Of a stretch of DNA of 64,000 bases, positions 42,322 through 54,900 are shown piece after piece (position 1 is the stretch's first letter; each line of letters begins with the position of its first letter). This DNA is from Companilactobacillus sp. RD055328 (GTDB lineage: Bacteria; Bacillota; Bacilli; Lactobacillales; Lactobacillaceae). Location of the stretch: the NCBI RefSeq assembly GCF_022835675.1, contig NZ_BQUT01000001.1, positions 124,001-188,000 of the forward strand, read 5' to 3'. The translations under genes and the position numbers were made by a program. Below the pieces are notes generated by a model. The model did no database searches. It saw nothing but the letters and a program-made list of their open reading frames with translations, and was not told where the DNA came from.

Positions 42322-42581
42322 GGTTTTTTGGCTATTTTTTTCATCTTTTTGAAATAGCAAGATTGAGAAAAAATTCGCATACTTTTTTTGTTAAATAATA
42401 CAAAAAATTATATAAAATTTATTATTTTACATATTTTTCGGTTATTTATAATTTTATTTATATTTTTGAGTTATTTTTTCCTGTTTTTTCAGTTTCTTCT
42501 ATAGTAATGAATTTTAGTAGCGAAAATTTTGCTTTTTGATCATCTAAAATGCGCTCCAACTTACAAAAGTCTCTCTTAAAC

Positions 42582-42618
42582 AAAAAAGCTATTAGGAATA
42601 ATTTCCTAATAGCTTTTT
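42582..42618. terminator. Terminator of the str operon
   Basis: AAAAAAGCTATTAGGAA-TAA-TTTCCTAATAGCTTTTTT, about 45 bases after the fusA stop; able to work in both directions. Confidence 0.92.
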
Positions 42619-42661
42619 TAATTTAATGCTCGACTTCTAAACGTAAGTTGTCGCGCTCTTT

Positions 42662-44770
42662 TTATTCGTCTTCAGGGTTAACGATCTTACCACCGTTTTC
42701 CTTAATAATATCAGCTTGGATACTCTTAGGAACTGGTTCGTAATGATCCATAACCATTGTAAATGTACCACGTCCTTGTGTTGCTGAACGTAGAGTTGTT
42801 GCATATCCAAACATTTCTGAAAGTGGAACATATGCATTAACTAATTGTGCATTACCACGAGCTTCCATTCCTTCAACGCGTCCACGTCTAGCTGTAACAT
42901 GTCCCATAACATCACCTAAGTAATCTTCTGGAGCAACAATTTCAACTTTCATGATTGGTTCAAGAATTTCAGCACCGGCTGATTTTGCAGCATTTCTCAA
43001 TGACATTGAAGCAGCGATCTTGAAGGCTGATTCAGATGAATCGACATCATGGTAGCTACCATCATAAAGCTTAGCTTTAACATCGATCAATGGGAATCCA
43101 GCAAGAACACCATTTTGCATTGCTTCTTTAAGTCCTTGTTCAACTGATGGAATGTATTCACGAGGAACAACACCACCGACGATAGCATCTTCGAATTCGA
43201 AGCCTGCACCCTCTTCATTAGGTGTAAATTCAACCCAAACATCACCATATTGACCTTTACCACCGGATTGACGAACGAATTTACCTTGTGCTTGAGTAGA
43301 CTTAGTAAATGTTTCACGGTAAGCAACTTGAGGAGCACCGATTTGAGCGTCAACTTTAAATTCACGACGTAGACGGTCAACTTGGATATCCAAATGAAGT
43401 TCACCCATACCAGAGATAAGAGTTTCACCTGTTTCAGGGTTTGTTTCAGCTCTGAAAGTAGGATCTTCTTCAGCTAGTTTTTGTAAACCAACATCAAGTT
43501 TGTCTCTATCTTCTTTTGATTTAGGTTCAATTGAAACTTGGATAACTGGTTCTGGGATTTCTAGTGATTCCAGAATCAATGGGTGATCTGGATCAGTAAG
43601 TGAATCACCAGTTGTTGTATCTTTCAAACCAATAGCAGCAGCGATATCACCTGAATATACTTCAGGAATTTCGTTACGGTGATTTGAATGCATTTGTAGA
43701 AGACGACCAACACGTTCACGTTTGTCTTTTGTAGCATTCAATACGTATGAACCTGATTCAAGAACACCAGTATAAACACGGAAGAATGTTAGACGACCAA
43801 CGAATGGGTCAGTAGCAATCTTAAATGCCAATCCAGCAAATGACTTGTTATCATCAGCAACAAGTTCAACTTCTGAATCATCTTTAGGATCAATAGCACT
43901 GTAAGGCTTAACATCAAGTGGTGATGGTAAGTAATCTACAGTAGCATCCATTAACATTTGAACACCTTTGTTCTTGAAGGCTGAACCAGCAAGTACAGGG
44001 AAGAATTTCAAGTCAATAGTAGCTTGACGAATAGCAGCTTTAAGTTCTTCTTTAGTAACTTCTTCACCTTCAAGATATTTAGCCATGACGTTGTCATCAA
44101 CATCAGCAACAGCTTCGATCAAATCTTGACGGCGTTTTTCTGCTTCTTCTTTGTATTGGTCAGGGATTTCAACTGTATCCCATTTTGAACCTAATTCATC
44201 TTCGTCATAAATATCGGCAACCATTTCGATAAGGTCAATAACACCTTCGAATTGATCTTCAGCACCGATAGGCATTTGGATAGCATGAGCGTTAGCTTGT
44301 AATCTATCATGTAGAGTTTCTACAGAGTAGTCAAAGTCAGCACCGATTTTATCCATCTTGTTAACGAAAACAATTCTTGGAACTGAGTATGTTGTAGCTT
44401 GACGCCAAACATTTTCAGTTTGTGGTTCAACACCTGATTGTGCATCTAGTACGGCAATAGCACCGTCTAGAACACGAAGTGAACGTTCAACTTCGATTGT
44501 GAAGTCAACGTGACCTGGAGTATCAATGATATTGATACGGTGGTCTTTCCATGCAGCTGTTGTAGCAGCTGATGTAATTGTGATACCACGTTCTTGTTCT
44601 TGTTCCATCCAGTCCATTTGTGAAGCACCTTCATGTGTTTCACCAATTTTATGGATTTTACCAGTATAGTACAAAATACGTTCTGTAGTTGTAGTCTTAC
44701 CAGCATCAATATGAGCCATGATACCAATGTTACGTGTGTCTTGTAATGGGAATTCACGTTTATTAGCCAT
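42662..44770 (-). CDS. fusA: Elongation factor G
   Basis: EF-G drives translocation and, with RRF, ribosome recycling. The 702-aa product has G1 [16 protein letters not shown]2/G3 [13 protein letters not shown] and [17 protein letters not shown]4 NKMDKIGAD, and the C-terminal domains III-V ([34 protein letters not shown]). It follows rpsG by 31 bases and ends the str operon; tuf is not here. The sequence shows no obvious fusidic-acid-resistance truncation. Confidence 0.98.
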   Translation of the reverse strand: MANKREFPLQDTRNIGIMAHIDAGKTTTTERILYYTGKIHKIGETHEGASQMDWMEQEQERGITITSAATTAAWKDHRINIIDTPGHVDFTIEVERSLRVLDGAIAVLDAQSGVEPQTENVWRQATTYSVPRIVFVNKMDKIGADFDYSVETLHDRLQANAHAIQMPIGAEDQFEGVIDLIEMVADIYDEDELGSKWDTVEIPDQYKEEAEKRRQDLIEAVADVDDNVMAKYLEGEEVTKEELKAAIRQATIDLKFFPVLAGSAFKNKGVQMLMDATVDYLPSPLDVKPYSAIDPKDDSEVELVADDNKSFAGLAFKIATDPFVGRLTFFRVYTGVLESGSYVLNATKDKRERVGRLLQMHSNHRNEIPEVYSGDIAAAIGLKDTTTGDSLTDPDHPLILESLEIPEPVIQVSIEPKSKEDRDKLDVGLQKLAEEDPTFRAETNPETGETLISGMGELHLDIQVDRLRREFKVDAQIGAPQVAYRETFTKSTQAQGKFVRQSGGKGQYGDVWVEFTPNEEGAGFEFEDAIVGGVVPREYIPSVEQGLKEAMQNGVLAGFPLIDVKAKLYDGSYHDVDSSESAFKIAASMSLRNAAKSAGAEILEPIMKVEIVAPEDYLGDVMGHVTARRGRVEGMEARGNAQLVNAYVPLSEMFGYATTLRSATQGRGTFTMVMDHYEPVPKSIQADIIKENGGKIVNPEDE

Positions 44771-44801
44771 TAGTTAAGTTATCCTTTCTAAATATTATTG
44801 A

Positions 44802-45272
44802 TTACCAACGATAATGCGCAAAGGCACGGTTAGCATCAGCCATCTTATGAGTATCTTCACGTTTCTTAACAGCAGAACCTGTGTTGTTTGCTGCATCCAT
44901 GATTTCATTAGCTAGTCTGTCAACCATTGTGTGTTCACCACGTGAGCGAGCATAGTTAGTTAACCAACGTAGTCCTAAAGTAGTACGACGATCTGGACGA
45001 ACTTCGATAGGAATTTGGTAGTTAGATCCACCGATACGGCGAGCCTTAACTTCAAGAACCGGCATAATGTTATTCATTGCTTCTTCGAATACTTCTGTAG
45101 GTTCGTTTCCTGTAGTTTCTTTAATCTTATCAAATGCTGCATAGATAATTTTTGATGAAGTACCACGTTTACCATCAATCATCAAATGGTTGATCAAACG
45201 AGTTACTAGTTTTGAGTTATACATTGGGTCAGGCAAAACATCACGTTTTGCTACGCTACCTTTTCTAGGCAT
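44802..45272 (-). CDS. rpsG: 30S ribosomal protein S7
   Basis: S7 organises the 3' domain of 16S rRNA. The 156-aa product has [36 protein letters not shown]-type motifs (here [20 protein letters not shown]) and [17 protein letters not shown] at the end. It lies between rpsL and fusA. In E. coli S7 controls this operon; that is not shown here. Confidence 0.98.
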   Translation of the reverse strand: MPRKGSVAKRDVLPDPMYNSKLVTRLINHLMIDGKRGTSSKIIYAAFDKIKETTGNEPTEVFEEAMNNIMPVLEVKARRIGGSNYQIPIEVRPDRRTTLGLRWLTNYARSRGEHTMVDRLANEIMDAANNTGSAVKKREDTHKMADANRAFAHYRW

Positions 45273-45310
45273 TTAGATTACCTCCGATTATTATATTAGT
45301 TTTTTTGAAA

Positions 45311-45724
45311 TTATTTTTTAGGTCTCTTAGCACCGTATTTTGAACGACTTTGCATACGGCCATCAACACCGGCTGTATCTAAAGCACCACGGATAACGTG
45401 ATAACGTACACCAGGTAAATCCTTAACACGACCACCACGGATAAGAACAACACTATGTTCTTGCAAGTTGTGACCTTCACCAGGAATGTAAGCTGTAACT
45501 TCAATCAAGTTTGATAGACGCACACGAGCATACTTACGCAAAGCAGAGTTAGGTTTCTTAGGTGTCATTGTACCAACACGAGTTGCAACACCACGTTTTT
45601 GTGGGGCTGGAGTGTCAGTCAATGTTTTCTTCATACTGTTGTAACCAAAGTTCAAAGCAGGTGAATCTGATTTTGATGACTTTGATTTACGACCTTTACG
45701 GACCAATTGATTAATTGTTGGCAT
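45311..45724 (-). CDS. rpsL: 30S ribosomal protein S12
   Basis: S12 monitors codon-anticodon pairing. The 137-aa product has [37 protein letters not shown] with the wild-type Lys at the streptomycin-related position, and [20 protein letters not shown] with the second Lys and the methylthiolated Asp region. It is first gene of the str operon. Confidence 0.98.
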   Translation of the reverse strand: MPTINQLVRKGRKSKSSKSDSPALNFGYNSMKKTLTDTPAPQKRGVATRVGTMTPKKPNSALRKYARVRLSNLIEVTAYIPGEGHNLQEHSVVLIRGGRVKDLPGVRYHVIRGALDTAGVDGRMQSRSKYGAKRPKK

Positions 45725-45784
45725 TAAAGGTTCCTCCTATGTAATTTATTATTTTTAAATACACACATCCAGGCGTTTCATTTT

Positions 45785-45821
45785 TGATTAAAATAAAATA
45801 CCACCGACGTGGTTGGTGGCT
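45785..45821 (-). promoter_or_regulatory. Hairpin in the rpsL leader
   Basis: GCCACC-AACCACGTC-GGTGGT then TTTTATTTT on the minus strand is a weak terminator-like hairpin within the roughly 140-base 5' UTR of rpsL. It could act as attenuator or leader regulatory structure. Confidence 0.5.
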
Positions 45822-45868
45822 AATTAATGCAAGATATAATCTTGCTGCTACTAAAAAGCACATCTATT

Positions 45869-45898
45869 AATTTATCACCCATGGACATGCTTTGTCAA
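45869..45898 (-). promoter_or_regulatory. Promoter of the str operon
   Basis: TTGACA (45893-45898), an 18-base spacer and TAAATT (45869-45874) on the minus strand. Confidence 0.7.
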
Positions 45899-45932
45899 CA
45901 TGTTTTACGTAATATCTCTTGAGGTGATTAAT

Positions 45933-46607
45933 ATGAAAATTATATATATTACAATACTTTTTGTTCTTGGTAGTTGTTTCGGTTCTTTCATTAATTTATT
46001 AGGTATGAGAATCCCGATGAAACAAAGTATTATTTATCCACGTTCTCATTGTGACAGTTGTAAAAAAAATCTTACTTGGTATGAACTTCTACCTATCGTT
46101 GGTTATTTGATAAATCTAGGAAAATGCCGACACTGTAAAACTACTATCTCTAGATACCTCCCACTAAACGAATTAATACTCGGGGCTTCATTTACATTCA
46201 TCTTCATTAATAAGATAGACGGATTATTTAGAATCGTACTATTAATGTTCTTGTTATTATTTGCGACTATGGATTATTTTTATGGAATAATTCTGCCAAT
46301 CTTCCTTATTCCTAATTTTGTCATTTTATTTCTTCTACATCCCCAGATATCATTATTAAACTGCTTTATCTTTCTCATTTGTCTATCCTGCTTTAGTTAT
46401 ATTTCTAAAGGTTTCGGGTTTGGTGATGTTGAAATATTATCTTTTTTGGCGTTATTCCTTCCATTATACGATTGTTTATTGATTATACTTATATCCTGTT
46501 TGCTATGCTTATTAGTAGAATTAGTTAAACAAAATTTTGACTATGCCATTCACTTTATTCCTTATATCTATTTAGCAACAACTTTAATCTTAATATTCTG
46601 CAAATAA
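45933..46607 (+). CDS. comC: Prepilin peptidase (A24 family), ComC/PilD-like
   Basis: This membrane peptidase cleaves and methylates type IV-like prepilins such as ComGC for DNA uptake. The 224-aa product starts with a hydrophobic helix and GSCFGSFINLLGMRIP. Its zinc-binding loop is CDSCKKNLTWYELLP with KCRHCKTTISRYLP. The two catalytic Asp are in FATMDYFYGIILP and GFGFGDVEIL, and about six helices are predicted. I chose the ATG at 45933 with GAGGTGA upstream. It is solitary, divergent from the str operon; the other com genes are not in the window. Confidence 0.93.
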   Translation: MKIIYITILFVLGSCFGSFINLLGMRIPMKQSIIYPRSHCDSCKKNLTWYELLPIVGYLINLGKCRHCKTTISRYLPLNELILGASFTFIFINKIDGLFRIVLLMFLLLFATMDYFYGIILPIFLIPNFVILFLLHPQISLLNCFIFLICLSCFSYISKGFGFGDVEILSFLALFLPLYDCLLIILISCLLCLLVELVKQNFDYAIHFIPYIYLATTLILIFCK

Positions 46608-46635
46608 AAAAAGACATCTATAAGATGTCTTTTTT
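46606..46635. terminator. Bidirectional terminator between comC and the DUF5692 gene
   Basis: AAAAAAGACATCT-ATA-AGATGTCTTTTTT, placed between two convergent stop codons. Confidence 0.92.
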
Positions 46636-46636
46636 G

Positions 46637-47551
46637 TTAGTTGTTTTCTACAACTTCATTATAAGCACGTGTTCCTTTGTACACTTCATCATGTAAAACA
46701 TTACGTTTGTACTTATTAGCACGATATATGTGAAGAATTAATACCGAAATATTAATAACTAATGCTAATAAACTAACAACAAATAATGATGTACTGTCAT
46801 GTGAACTAGCTACTGCGAATTGGCTATCTGTAACAAAGGCTGGATAACTCATAGTGAACATCATCCAAAAAGCCAATGTTTGTGCGCGAGCTTGTAGCCA
46901 TGTACCTTTTTTGATAAAGAATGCTGCTGTTGTTGGTGCAACTAACAATGCTAAACCAGCATAGAAAGAATGATCACCTACACAGTTATAAACATAAGCA
47001 AAGTTCCAAACATCATAAGCGATAATCCAAGGCCAAATTTGGTCTGGCCAGATCATATCTTTTTGTTTGTTTTTACTAATCTTGATTCCAAACCAACCGG
47101 TAATGGTAACAATATTAATAATACCAGCAATACCGTTCATGATATTCCATGAACCACCATTCATGAATACTCCATCAACCATGCCATGCATACCTGATAC
47201 TTGGAAATCACGAATTACTGCTTCTAAAATATTAAAGGCTAAAATAAATGGTGGAAATGCTAATAACCATTTATTCTTCGCTAACTTAGGATAGTATCTC
47301 AAAGCCATAAATCCTAAACAACCAGCTAAGGCTGAATAAACTTTGACCCAGTGGAACCAGCTTCCAGTACTACTTCCCTCTCCAGCCGTTGTTGGCCAGA
47401 CAAATATTGTTAAACAAATTGGCACAATAATGAATAATATAATTGAAGTGATTTTGCTAGCTCGTGCTAGTTCATTAAGTGCCATTAAAACAGCGACTAC
47501 AACAAACCAAACAACGATGTGCATTGCTTGCAAATCTTGAAATAAGAACAT
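46637..47551 (-). CDS. DUF5692 family membrane protein
   Basis: The 304-aa product has about nine hydrophobic segments and several Trp/Asn-rich motifs (NELARASKITSIILFI, MNGGSWNIMNGIAGIINIVT, IIAYDVWNFAYVYNCVGDHS). These fit the uncharacterised DUF5692 family as I recall it. The ATG at 47551 has AGGAGG 7 bases upstream, so 19 residues of the longer frame are dropped. It lies next to a TetR gene on the same strand, 75 bases downstream, so that regulator may control it. Substrate or function is unknown. Confidence 0.85.
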   Translation of the reverse strand: MFLFQDLQAMHIVVWFVVVAVLMALNELARASKITSIILFIIVPICLTIFVWPTTAGEGSSTGSWFHWVKVYSALAGCLGFMALRYYPKLAKNKWLLAFPPFILAFNILEAVIRDFQVSGMHGMVDGVFMNGGSWNIMNGIAGIINIVTITGWFGIKISKNKQKDMIWPDQIWPWIIAYDVWNFAYVYNCVGDHSFYAGLALLVAPTTAAFFIKKGTWLQARAQTLAFWMMFTMSYPAFVTDSQFAVASSHDSTSLFVVSLLALVINISVLILHIYRANKYKRNVLHDEVYKGTRAYNEVVENN

Positions 47552-47626
47552 AATAATACCTCCTAGATTTATCCATACCCTATTACCATAGATAAATCTA
47601 AAACGCATTCATATGGTCAAAACCCA

Positions 47627-48181
47627 CTATTTGTACAAATTAGCATTACATTTCACTACATATTCTAAAGTGGTATGTAACATGGCATACATTCGATCTA
47701 ATAAACTCGATTTAGATTCTTCTAAATTAGTTATTAGCCACTGTACAAGTTGTACTTCAATTGCCGACCCATAAAAGTTACCAATTTCATTGCGTACTTT
47801 TTGAGGACACTGATCATCAATCTCATCTACGACTCGAACTACCATTTTGTATAGATTTTTATATAAAAAACAATTCAACAAATCTCGGTCTAATGATCTA
47901 AAAGTATTCAAGCAGAATTTTTTATTCTGTTCTATGTATTCTAAAACTAACTTTAATCCATCAAGCCAATGATCTTGATTTTGATAATCATCAAGCTGAG
48001 CAATTACTTCATGGTTATATATCCAAGCCAACAAATCATGAATATCTAAAAAATGATAATAAAATGTATTTCGTGACACATGTGCAAACTTTGCTAATTC
48101 ATTAACTGTAATCTTGTCTATAGCTTCTGTTTGCATTAATGTTTTCAATGCATTAGCTAATTTGGTTTTTGTATCCGTCAT
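47627..48181 (-). CDS. TetR/AcrR-family regulator
   Basis: The 184-aa product has an N-terminal helix-turn-helix (IDKITVNELAKFAHVSRNTF, YYHFLDIHDLLAWIY) and an all-helical C-terminal part without a recognised ligand signature, similar to the TetR proteins with a TetR_C_7-type domain. AGGAGG lies 7 bases before the ATG at 48181. It is followed by the DUF5692 gene and probably represses it together with itself. Ligand unknown. Confidence 0.9.
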   Translation of the reverse strand: MTDTKTKLANALKTLMQTEAIDKITVNELAKFAHVSRNTFYYHFLDIHDLLAWIYNHEVIAQLDDYQNQDHWLDGLKLVLEYIEQNKKFCLNTFRSLDRDLLNCFLYKNLYKMVVRVVDEIDDQCPQKVRNEIGNFYGSAIEVQLVQWLITNLEESKSSLLDRMYAMLHTTLEYVVKCNANLYK

Positions 48182-48207
48182 CAAGTATCCTCCTATTCAT
48201 AATATTT

Positions 48208-48237
48208 AAAAAAGGCATCCTAATGGATGCCTTTTTT
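48208..48237 (-). terminator. Terminator of rpoBC
   Basis: AAAAAAGGCATCC-ATTA-GGATGCCTTTTTT overlapping the region just after the rpoC stop. Confidence 0.92.
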
Positions 48238-48238
48238 A

Positions 48239-51200
48239 TTATTCTTGTGTTGTTTCTTCTTCGGCTTTCATTTGAGCTTCAATGTCAGAAATAGTATAAG
48301 CACCATTTACTGCATTAGCTGCAACTGGACCATTCTTTTTAGGTTCCATATGACGATACTTAGCCATACCTGTACCTGCAGGAATAATCTTACCGATAAT
48401 AACATTCTCTTTAAGTCCAAGAAGTGGATCGTGCTTACCACGAATTGATGCATCTGTAAGCACACGTGTTGTTTCTTGGAATGAAGCAGCAGACAAGAAA
48501 CTGTTTGTTTCAAGACTAGCTTTAGTAATACCAAGAAGCACTGGACGACCAGTAGCTGGTAATCCACCTTTTAGAATTGATTTACGGTTATTTTCTGTGA
48601 AGTCAGCAATATCAAGAAGTGCACCTGGCAATACATCTGTATCTCCTGGATCAAGCACACGCATCTTACGAATCATTTGTCTGATCATAACTTCGAAATG
48701 CTTATCTGAGATATCGATACCTTGCATACGGTAAACTTTTTGAACTTCTGAAAGCATGTAAGTTTCAGTAGATAATACATCAGTGATTTGAATAAGTTGT
48801 TTTGGATCAATTGATCCTCCAGTTAACTTACCACCACGTGTAACGTGATCACCTTCTGCAACTTCAACGCTTGAAGCATAAGGAACGCTATAAGTACGTG
48901 TATCTGTTGCACCTTCAACTGTAATTTCACGAGTGTGTTCAGCTGAATTTTCATCAATTGCAGTAATAATACCATCAACTTCTGAAATGATAGCTTGTCC
49001 CTTAGGATTTCTAGCTTCCACAATTTCTTGAATACGAGGAAGACCTTGAGTAATATCGTTTCCACCAGCAACACCACCAGTATGGAAGTTACGCATAGTA
49101 AGTTGAGTACCTGGTTCACCGATTGATTGAGCAGCAACAGTTCCGACTGCTTCACCAATTTCAACTTCTTCACCAGTAGCCAAGTTACGACCGTAACATT
49201 TCTTACATACACCGTGTTTTGTATCACAGATGAATGCTGAACGAATAGTTACTTCTTCAACGCCGGCATCAACAATTTCTTGTGCCATTTCTTCGTCCAT
49301 CAATGTTCCCTTAGGAACAATTACATCATGAGATTCAGGATCGAAGACAGTTTTTTGTGTGTAACGTCCGACAATTCTATCAAACAATGGTTCAATAATT
49401 TCATTTCCTTCACGGAAAGTTGAAACTATAAGACCACGATCAGTGTGACAGTCTTCTTCACGAACGATAACATCTTGAGCAACGTCAACCAAACGACGAG
49501 TTAAGTAACCTGAGTTAGCAGTCTTCAAGGCTGTATCAGTCATACCTTTACGGGCACCATGGGTAGAAATAAACATTTCTAGGACTGACAATCCTTCACG
49601 GAAGTTAGATGTAACAGGAAGTTCCATCATACCACCATTAGGGGCAGCCATTAATCCACGCATACCAGCTAGTTGAGTAAAGTTAGAGATATTACCACGA
49701 GCTCCTGAATCACTCATCATTGAGATTGGGTTATTGTGATCAAATGAATCGATAAGTTTTTGTTGAATACTATCTTTAGCTTCATTCCAGATTGTAATAA
49801 CACGATCATGACGTTCTTCATCAGTAATCAAACCACGACGGAATTGTTTAGAAACTGTAGCAACTGAGGCATGAGCTTCTCCAACAATTTCTGATTTTTC
49901 AGCTAGTTGAGGAACATCTTTAACCCCAACAGTTAGACCAGAAACAGTACATACTGTATATCCAAGTTCTTTCATATCATCAAGTAATTCAGAAGTTCTT
50001 TGAACTCTGTATACTTTGAAGATTTGAGCAATGATATCACTTAAGAATCCACCATTAAATGGTTGAATAAGTGGTTCATCAGCTAAGTATTCATTAATAT
50101 CTTGTCCTTTTTCAAGGAAATATTTATTAGGAACACCATTTTCAATATTATCTTGAGTTGGTTCGTTCAAGAAATTGAAGTCTTCTGGTAGTACTTCATT
50201 AAAGACTACTTTACCAACACTAGTTACCATAACTTTGTCTCTTTGAGCATCTGTAAATGGTTTGTCTGGCATTGAATCAACTGCCAAACCAATACGTGTA
50301 TGGTAGTGAACACGTCCTGTAGCATAAGCCATTAAGACTTCTTTTGTATCTTTAAAAATAGTTCCTTCACCAGTACGACCTTTTTCTTCAATTGTTAGGA
50401 AGTAATGTCCTAAAACAACGTCTTGAGAAGGTGCAACAACTGGTTTTCCATCTTTAGGTGCCAAAATATGGTGAGCAGCAAGCATTAACATACGAGCTTC
50501 AGCTTGAGCTTCGTCAGATAATGGAACGTGAACAGCCATTTGATCTCCATCAAAATCGGCATTGTAAGCTTCACAAGCTAATGGGTGAAGACGCATAGCC
50601 TTACCGTCAACAAGAACTGGTTCAAATGCTTGAATACCAAGTCTATGCAATGTAGGTGCTCGGTTCAATAGAACTGGGCGTTCTTTAATTACATCTTCAA
50701 GAACATCCCATACTTCATCATCTTGTCGTTCAATCTTACGTTTAGCATTTTTAATGTTAGAAGCAATTTCTCTTTTAACAAGTTCATGCATAACAAATGG
50801 TTTGAACAATTCAAGAGCCATTTCACGTGGAAGTCCACATTGATAGAACTTAAGTGTAGGACCAACATCAATAACTGAACGTCCTGAGTAGTCTACACGT
50901 TTACCAAGTAAGTTTTGACGGAAACGTCCTTGTTTACCTTTAAGCATGTGTGACAATGATTTCAATGGACGGTTACCAGGTCCTGTAACAGGACGGCCAC
51001 GACGACCATTATCAATCAATGCATCAACAGCTTCTTGTAACATACGTTTTTCATTTTGCACGATAATACTTGGAGCATTTAAATCAAGCAATCTCTTCAA
51101 ACGGTTATTACGGTTAATAACACGACGGTACAAGTCATTTAAATCTGAAGTGGCAAAACGTCCACCTTCAAGTTGTACCATCGGACGTAAATCTGGAGGA

Positions 51201-51901
51201 ATGACAGGAATTGCTTCCATAATCATCCATTCAGGTTTGTTGCCTGATTTTTTAAATGCATCAAGAATATCTAAACGACGAATTGCACGTGTTCTCTTTT
51301 GTCCTTGAGCTGAATGTAGAACATCACGAAGTTCTTTGATCTCAGCTTCAAGTTCAACTTTACTAAGCAATTCACGAATAGCTTCTGCACCCATTTTTGC
51401 TGTGAATTTGTTACCAAATTCTTCGTATTTTTCACGATATTCAGCTTCAGTAATAAGTTGCTTGTATTCAAGGTCTGATTGACCCGGATCAATAACAACA
51501 TAGGCTGCAAAATAAATAATTTCTTCAAGTGAACGAGGACTCATGTCTAAAACAAGTCCCATACGACTTGGAATACCTTTAAAGTACCAGATATGAGTTA
51601 CAGGTGCTGCAAGTTCAATGTGAGCCATACGTTCACGACGAACTTTAGATCTAGTAACTTCAACACCACAACGATCACAAACAATACCCTTGTAACGAAT
51701 ACGCTTGTACTTACCACAAGCACATTCCCAGTCTTTTTGAGGTCCAAAAATTCTTTCATCAAAAAGTCCGTCACGTTCTGGTTTTAAAGTACGGTAGTTA
51801 ATTGTTTCTGGTTTTTTAACTTCACCATAAGACCAACTACGGATCTTATCTGAAGATGCCAAACCAATTTGCATACTTTCAAATTTATTAACGTCTATCA
51901 C
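48239..51901 (-). CDS. rpoC: RNA polymerase beta' subunit
   Basis: The 1220-aa product holds the N-terminal zinc site ([20 protein letters not shown]), the catalytic [20 protein letters not shown] with three Mg-binding Asp, the bridge-helix region ([20 protein letters not shown]) and the second zinc site ([13 protein letters not shown]). The C-terminal end is acidic. It starts with GTG (51899-51901) after AGGAGG and lies 11 bases after rpoB. Length fits Firmicutes, which lack the large beta' insertions. Confidence 0.98.
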   Translation of the reverse strand: MIDVNKFESMQIGLASSDKIRSWSYGEVKKPETINYRTLKPERDGLFDERIFGPQKDWECACGKYKRIRYKGIVCDRCGVEVTRSKVRRERMAHIELAAPVTHIWYFKGIPSRMGLVLDMSPRSLEEIIYFAAYVVIDPGQSDLEYKQLITEAEYREKYEEFGNKFTAKMGAEAIRELLSKVELEAEIKELRDVLHSAQGQKRTRAIRRLDILDAFKKSGNKPEWMIMEAIPVIPPDLRPMVQLEGGRFATSDLNDLYRRVINRNNRLKRLLDLNAPSIIVQNEKRMLQEAVDALIDNGRRGRPVTGPGNRPLKSLSHMLKGKQGRFRQNLLGKRVDYSGRSVIDVGPTLKFYQCGLPREMALELFKPFVMHELVKREIASNIKNAKRKIERQDDEVWDVLEDVIKERPVLLNRAPTLHRLGIQAFEPVLVDGKAMRLHPLACEAYNADFDGDQMAVHVPLSDEAQAEARMLMLAAHHILAPKDGKPVVAPSQDVVLGHYFLTIEEKGRTGEGTIFKDTKEVLMAYATGRVHYHTRIGLAVDSMPDKPFTDAQRDKVMVTSVGKVVFNEVLPEDFNFLNEPTQDNIENGVPNKYFLEKGQDINEYLADEPLIQPFNGGFLSDIIAQIFKVYRVQRTSELLDDMKELGYTVCTVSGLTVGVKDVPQLAEKSEIVGEAHASVATVSKQFRRGLITDEERHDRVITIWNEAKDSIQQKLIDSFDHNNPISMMSDSGARGNISNFTQLAGMRGLMAAPNGGMMELPVTSNFREGLSVLEMFISTHGARKGMTDTALKTANSGYLTRRLVDVAQDVIVREEDCHTDRGLIVSTFREGNEIIEPLFDRIVGRYTQKTVFDPESHDVIVPKGTLMDEEMAQEIVDAGVEEVTIRSAFICDTKHGVCKKCYGRNLATGEEVEIGEAVGTVAAQSIGEPGTQLTMRNFHTGGVAGGNDITQGLPRIQEIVEARNPKGQAIISEVDGIITAIDENSAEHTREITVEGATDTRTYSVPYASSVEVAEGDHVTRGGKLTGGSIDPKQLIQITDVLSTETYMLSEVQKVYRMQGIDISDKHFEVMIRQMIRKMRVLDPGDTDVLPGALLDIADFTENNRKSILKGGLPATGRPVLLGITKASLETNSFLSAASFQETTRVLTDASIRGKHDPLLGLKENVIIGKIIPAGTGMAKYRHMEPKKNGPVAANAVNGAYTISDIEAQMKAEEETTQE

Positions 51902-51912
51902 GCGGCAGCCTC

Positions 51913-54900
51913 CTATTCTTCACTATTATCAGAATCTTGTACTACAGGTTCTGTTACTTCAATATTTTGTTTTTCTTCATCAGTTGCATCTTGTAATGCA
52001 TCTTCTTCAGCACGTTTTTGTTCTTGTTCTTGAGCAAACTTAGATAATGCATCAACGTTTACAACATCTTCATCATCGTCCATATCGCGAAGTTCAATTT
52101 CAGTCTTATCAACATTAAGAACTTTCATATCAAGACCAAGTGCTTGTAATTCTTTTACAAGAACACGGAATGATTCAGGAACACCTGGTTTTGGAATTGG
52201 TTCACCTTTAACAATTGCTTCATAAGTCTTAACACGTCCGACAATATCATCAGACTTGTATGTCAAGATTTCTTGCAATGTATAAGCAGCACCATAGGCT
52301 TCAAGAGCCCAAACTTCCATCTCACCAAATCTTTGTCCACCAAATTGTGCTTTACCACCAAGTGGTTGTTGTGTAACAAGTGAGTAAGGTCCGATTGATC
52401 TAGCATGTAGCTTATCATCAACCATGTGGGCCAATTTCATGTAGTACATAACTCCTACAGCAACACGGTTGTGGAATGGTTCACCTGTACGTCCATCATA
52501 AAGAATTGATTTAGCATCTGAGGCCATACCAGCTTCTTTAACAATGTCCCAAAGGTCAGCATCGTTTACACCATCAAAAACAGGTGATGCAACTTTGATT
52601 CCAAGGTTCTTAGCAGCCATACCTAAATGAAGTTCAAGCACTTGCCCGATATTCATACGAGATGGCACACCCATTGGGTTCAATAGGATATCAACTGGAG
52701 TTCCGTCTGGTAAGAATGGCATATCTTCTTCAGGTACCACGATTGAAACAGTACCCTTGTTACCATGACGTCCAGCCATCTTGTCACCAACTTGGATTTT
52801 ACGTTTTTGAGCGATGTATACACGAACCATCATGTTAACACCTGGGCTCAATTCGTCGCCGGCTTCTCTAGTAAAGATCTTAACTTCTTGAACGATACCG
52901 CCACCACCGTGAGGAACACGAAGTGATGTATCACGAACTTCACGAGCTTTTTCACCAAAGATAGCATGTAACAAACGTTCTTCAGCTGACAATTCAGTAA
53001 CACCCTTAGGTGTAACTTTACCAACTAAAATGTCACCATCATTTACTTCGGCACCAATACGGATAATTCCGTCTTCATCAAGATCTTTAAGAGCTTCTTC
53101 ACCGACGTTTGGAATTTCACGAGTTATTTCTTCAGGTCCAAGTTTTGTATCACGAGCTTCTGATTCATATTCTTCAATATGAATTGAAGTATATTTATCA
53201 TCGCGTACCATTTTTTCTGAAAGAACAATGGCATCTTCGTAGTTATACATATTCCATGTCATGAAGGCGATAACTGGGTTTTGACCTAGTGCTAATTCAC
53301 CATTTTCCATTGCTGGTCCATCGGCAATGATATCTCCAGCGTCAACTTTGTCACCTTTAGCAACAATAGGACGTTGGTTATAACTCTTACCTGAGTTAGA
53401 ACGACGGAATTTAGTGATTTTGTATGTTCTTGTTTCTGATTTTTCTTTGATTCTGATTTCTTTAGCATCAACATATTCAACGACACCAGCGTCTTCAGCA
53501 AGAAGAGCTGAACCTGAGTCATGAGCAGCTATGTATTCCATACCAGTACCAACAATAGGAGCTTCTGGTTTGATCAAAGGAACAGCTTGACGTTGCATGT
53601 TAGCACCCATCAAGGCACGGTTTGAGTCATCGTTTTCCAAGAAAGGAATACATGCAGTTGCAACAGAAACAACTTGCTTAGGAGAAACGTCCATGTAATC
53701 AAGTTTTTCAATTGTTGTTTCGATATTTTCATCTTTGTAACGAGCAAGAACTGTATTGTCAACAAATGATCCATCATCGTTAAGCAATGAGTTAGCTTGC
53801 GCTACGATGTAGTTATCTTCTTCATCGGCTGTAAGGTAATCGATTTTGTCAGTAACCTTGTGAGTCTTCCATGAAACACGACGATATGGAGTTTCAATGA
53901 AACCATATTTATTAACAACGGCATAAGTAGCCAAGTTATTAATAAGTCCGATGTTAGGACCTTCGGGTGTTTCGATAGGACACATACGACCATAGTGAGT
54001 ATAGTGAACGTCTCGAACTTCATATCCGGCACGATCACGAGTCAAACCACCAGGTCCAAGAGCTGATAGACGACGTTTGTGGTTAACTTCACCCAGTGGG
54101 TTTGTTTGGTCCATGAATTGTGATAGTTGAGCTGAACCAAAGAATTCTTTGATAGAAGCTACAACTGGTCTGATGTTAATTAATTGTTGAGGTGTAATTG
54201 TTTCAACATCTTGAATTGACATTCTTTCACGAACAACACGTTCCATACGTGAAAGACCAATTCTAAATTGGTTTTGTAATAATTCACCAACTGAACGAAT
54301 ACGACGATTACCCAAATGGTCAATATCATCGGTATTTCCAAGTCCTTCTTGTAAGTTAAAGAAGTAGTTAACTGATGAAAGAATATCTGCAGGAAGTACA
54401 GTTCTAACGTTTTCTGGGATATGACCGTTACCCATAACTTTAACAACTTTTTCAGGGTCATTTTTTGAGTAAACTTCAATAGTTTGCATAGTGATAGGAT
54501 CACTTAATACACCATCTTCTGATGGTTGGTATGTAGTAGCTTTGAAGTCTTCTTTTTCAAGGTATGGAGTCAATGTATCCATAGCTTCACGGTCAAGAAC
54601 AGTATCTTTAGCCAAAATAACTTCACCTGTATCTGGATCTGCAAGTGTTTCAGCCAATGTTTGTCCCATCAAACGTGTACGTAAGTTAAGCTTCTTGTTG
54701 ATCTTGTAACGACCAACTTCAGCCAAATCATAACGTTTTGGATCAAAGAAACGAGCATAGAATAATGATCTTGAACTGTCCGCAGTCTTTGGTTCACCTG
54801 GACGTAGACGTTCATAGATATCTTTCAAGGCTTCATCTGTACGTGAATCAGATGTATCTGTATGAACATCTTTTTCAAGTGTTAAGTTAAGTGAATCATT

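Noticed and set aside
41959-42357. 132-aa plus-strand ORF over rpsJ and its leader
   Set aside because: Antisense to a ribosomal gene and to a structured leader; composition and start context give no support.
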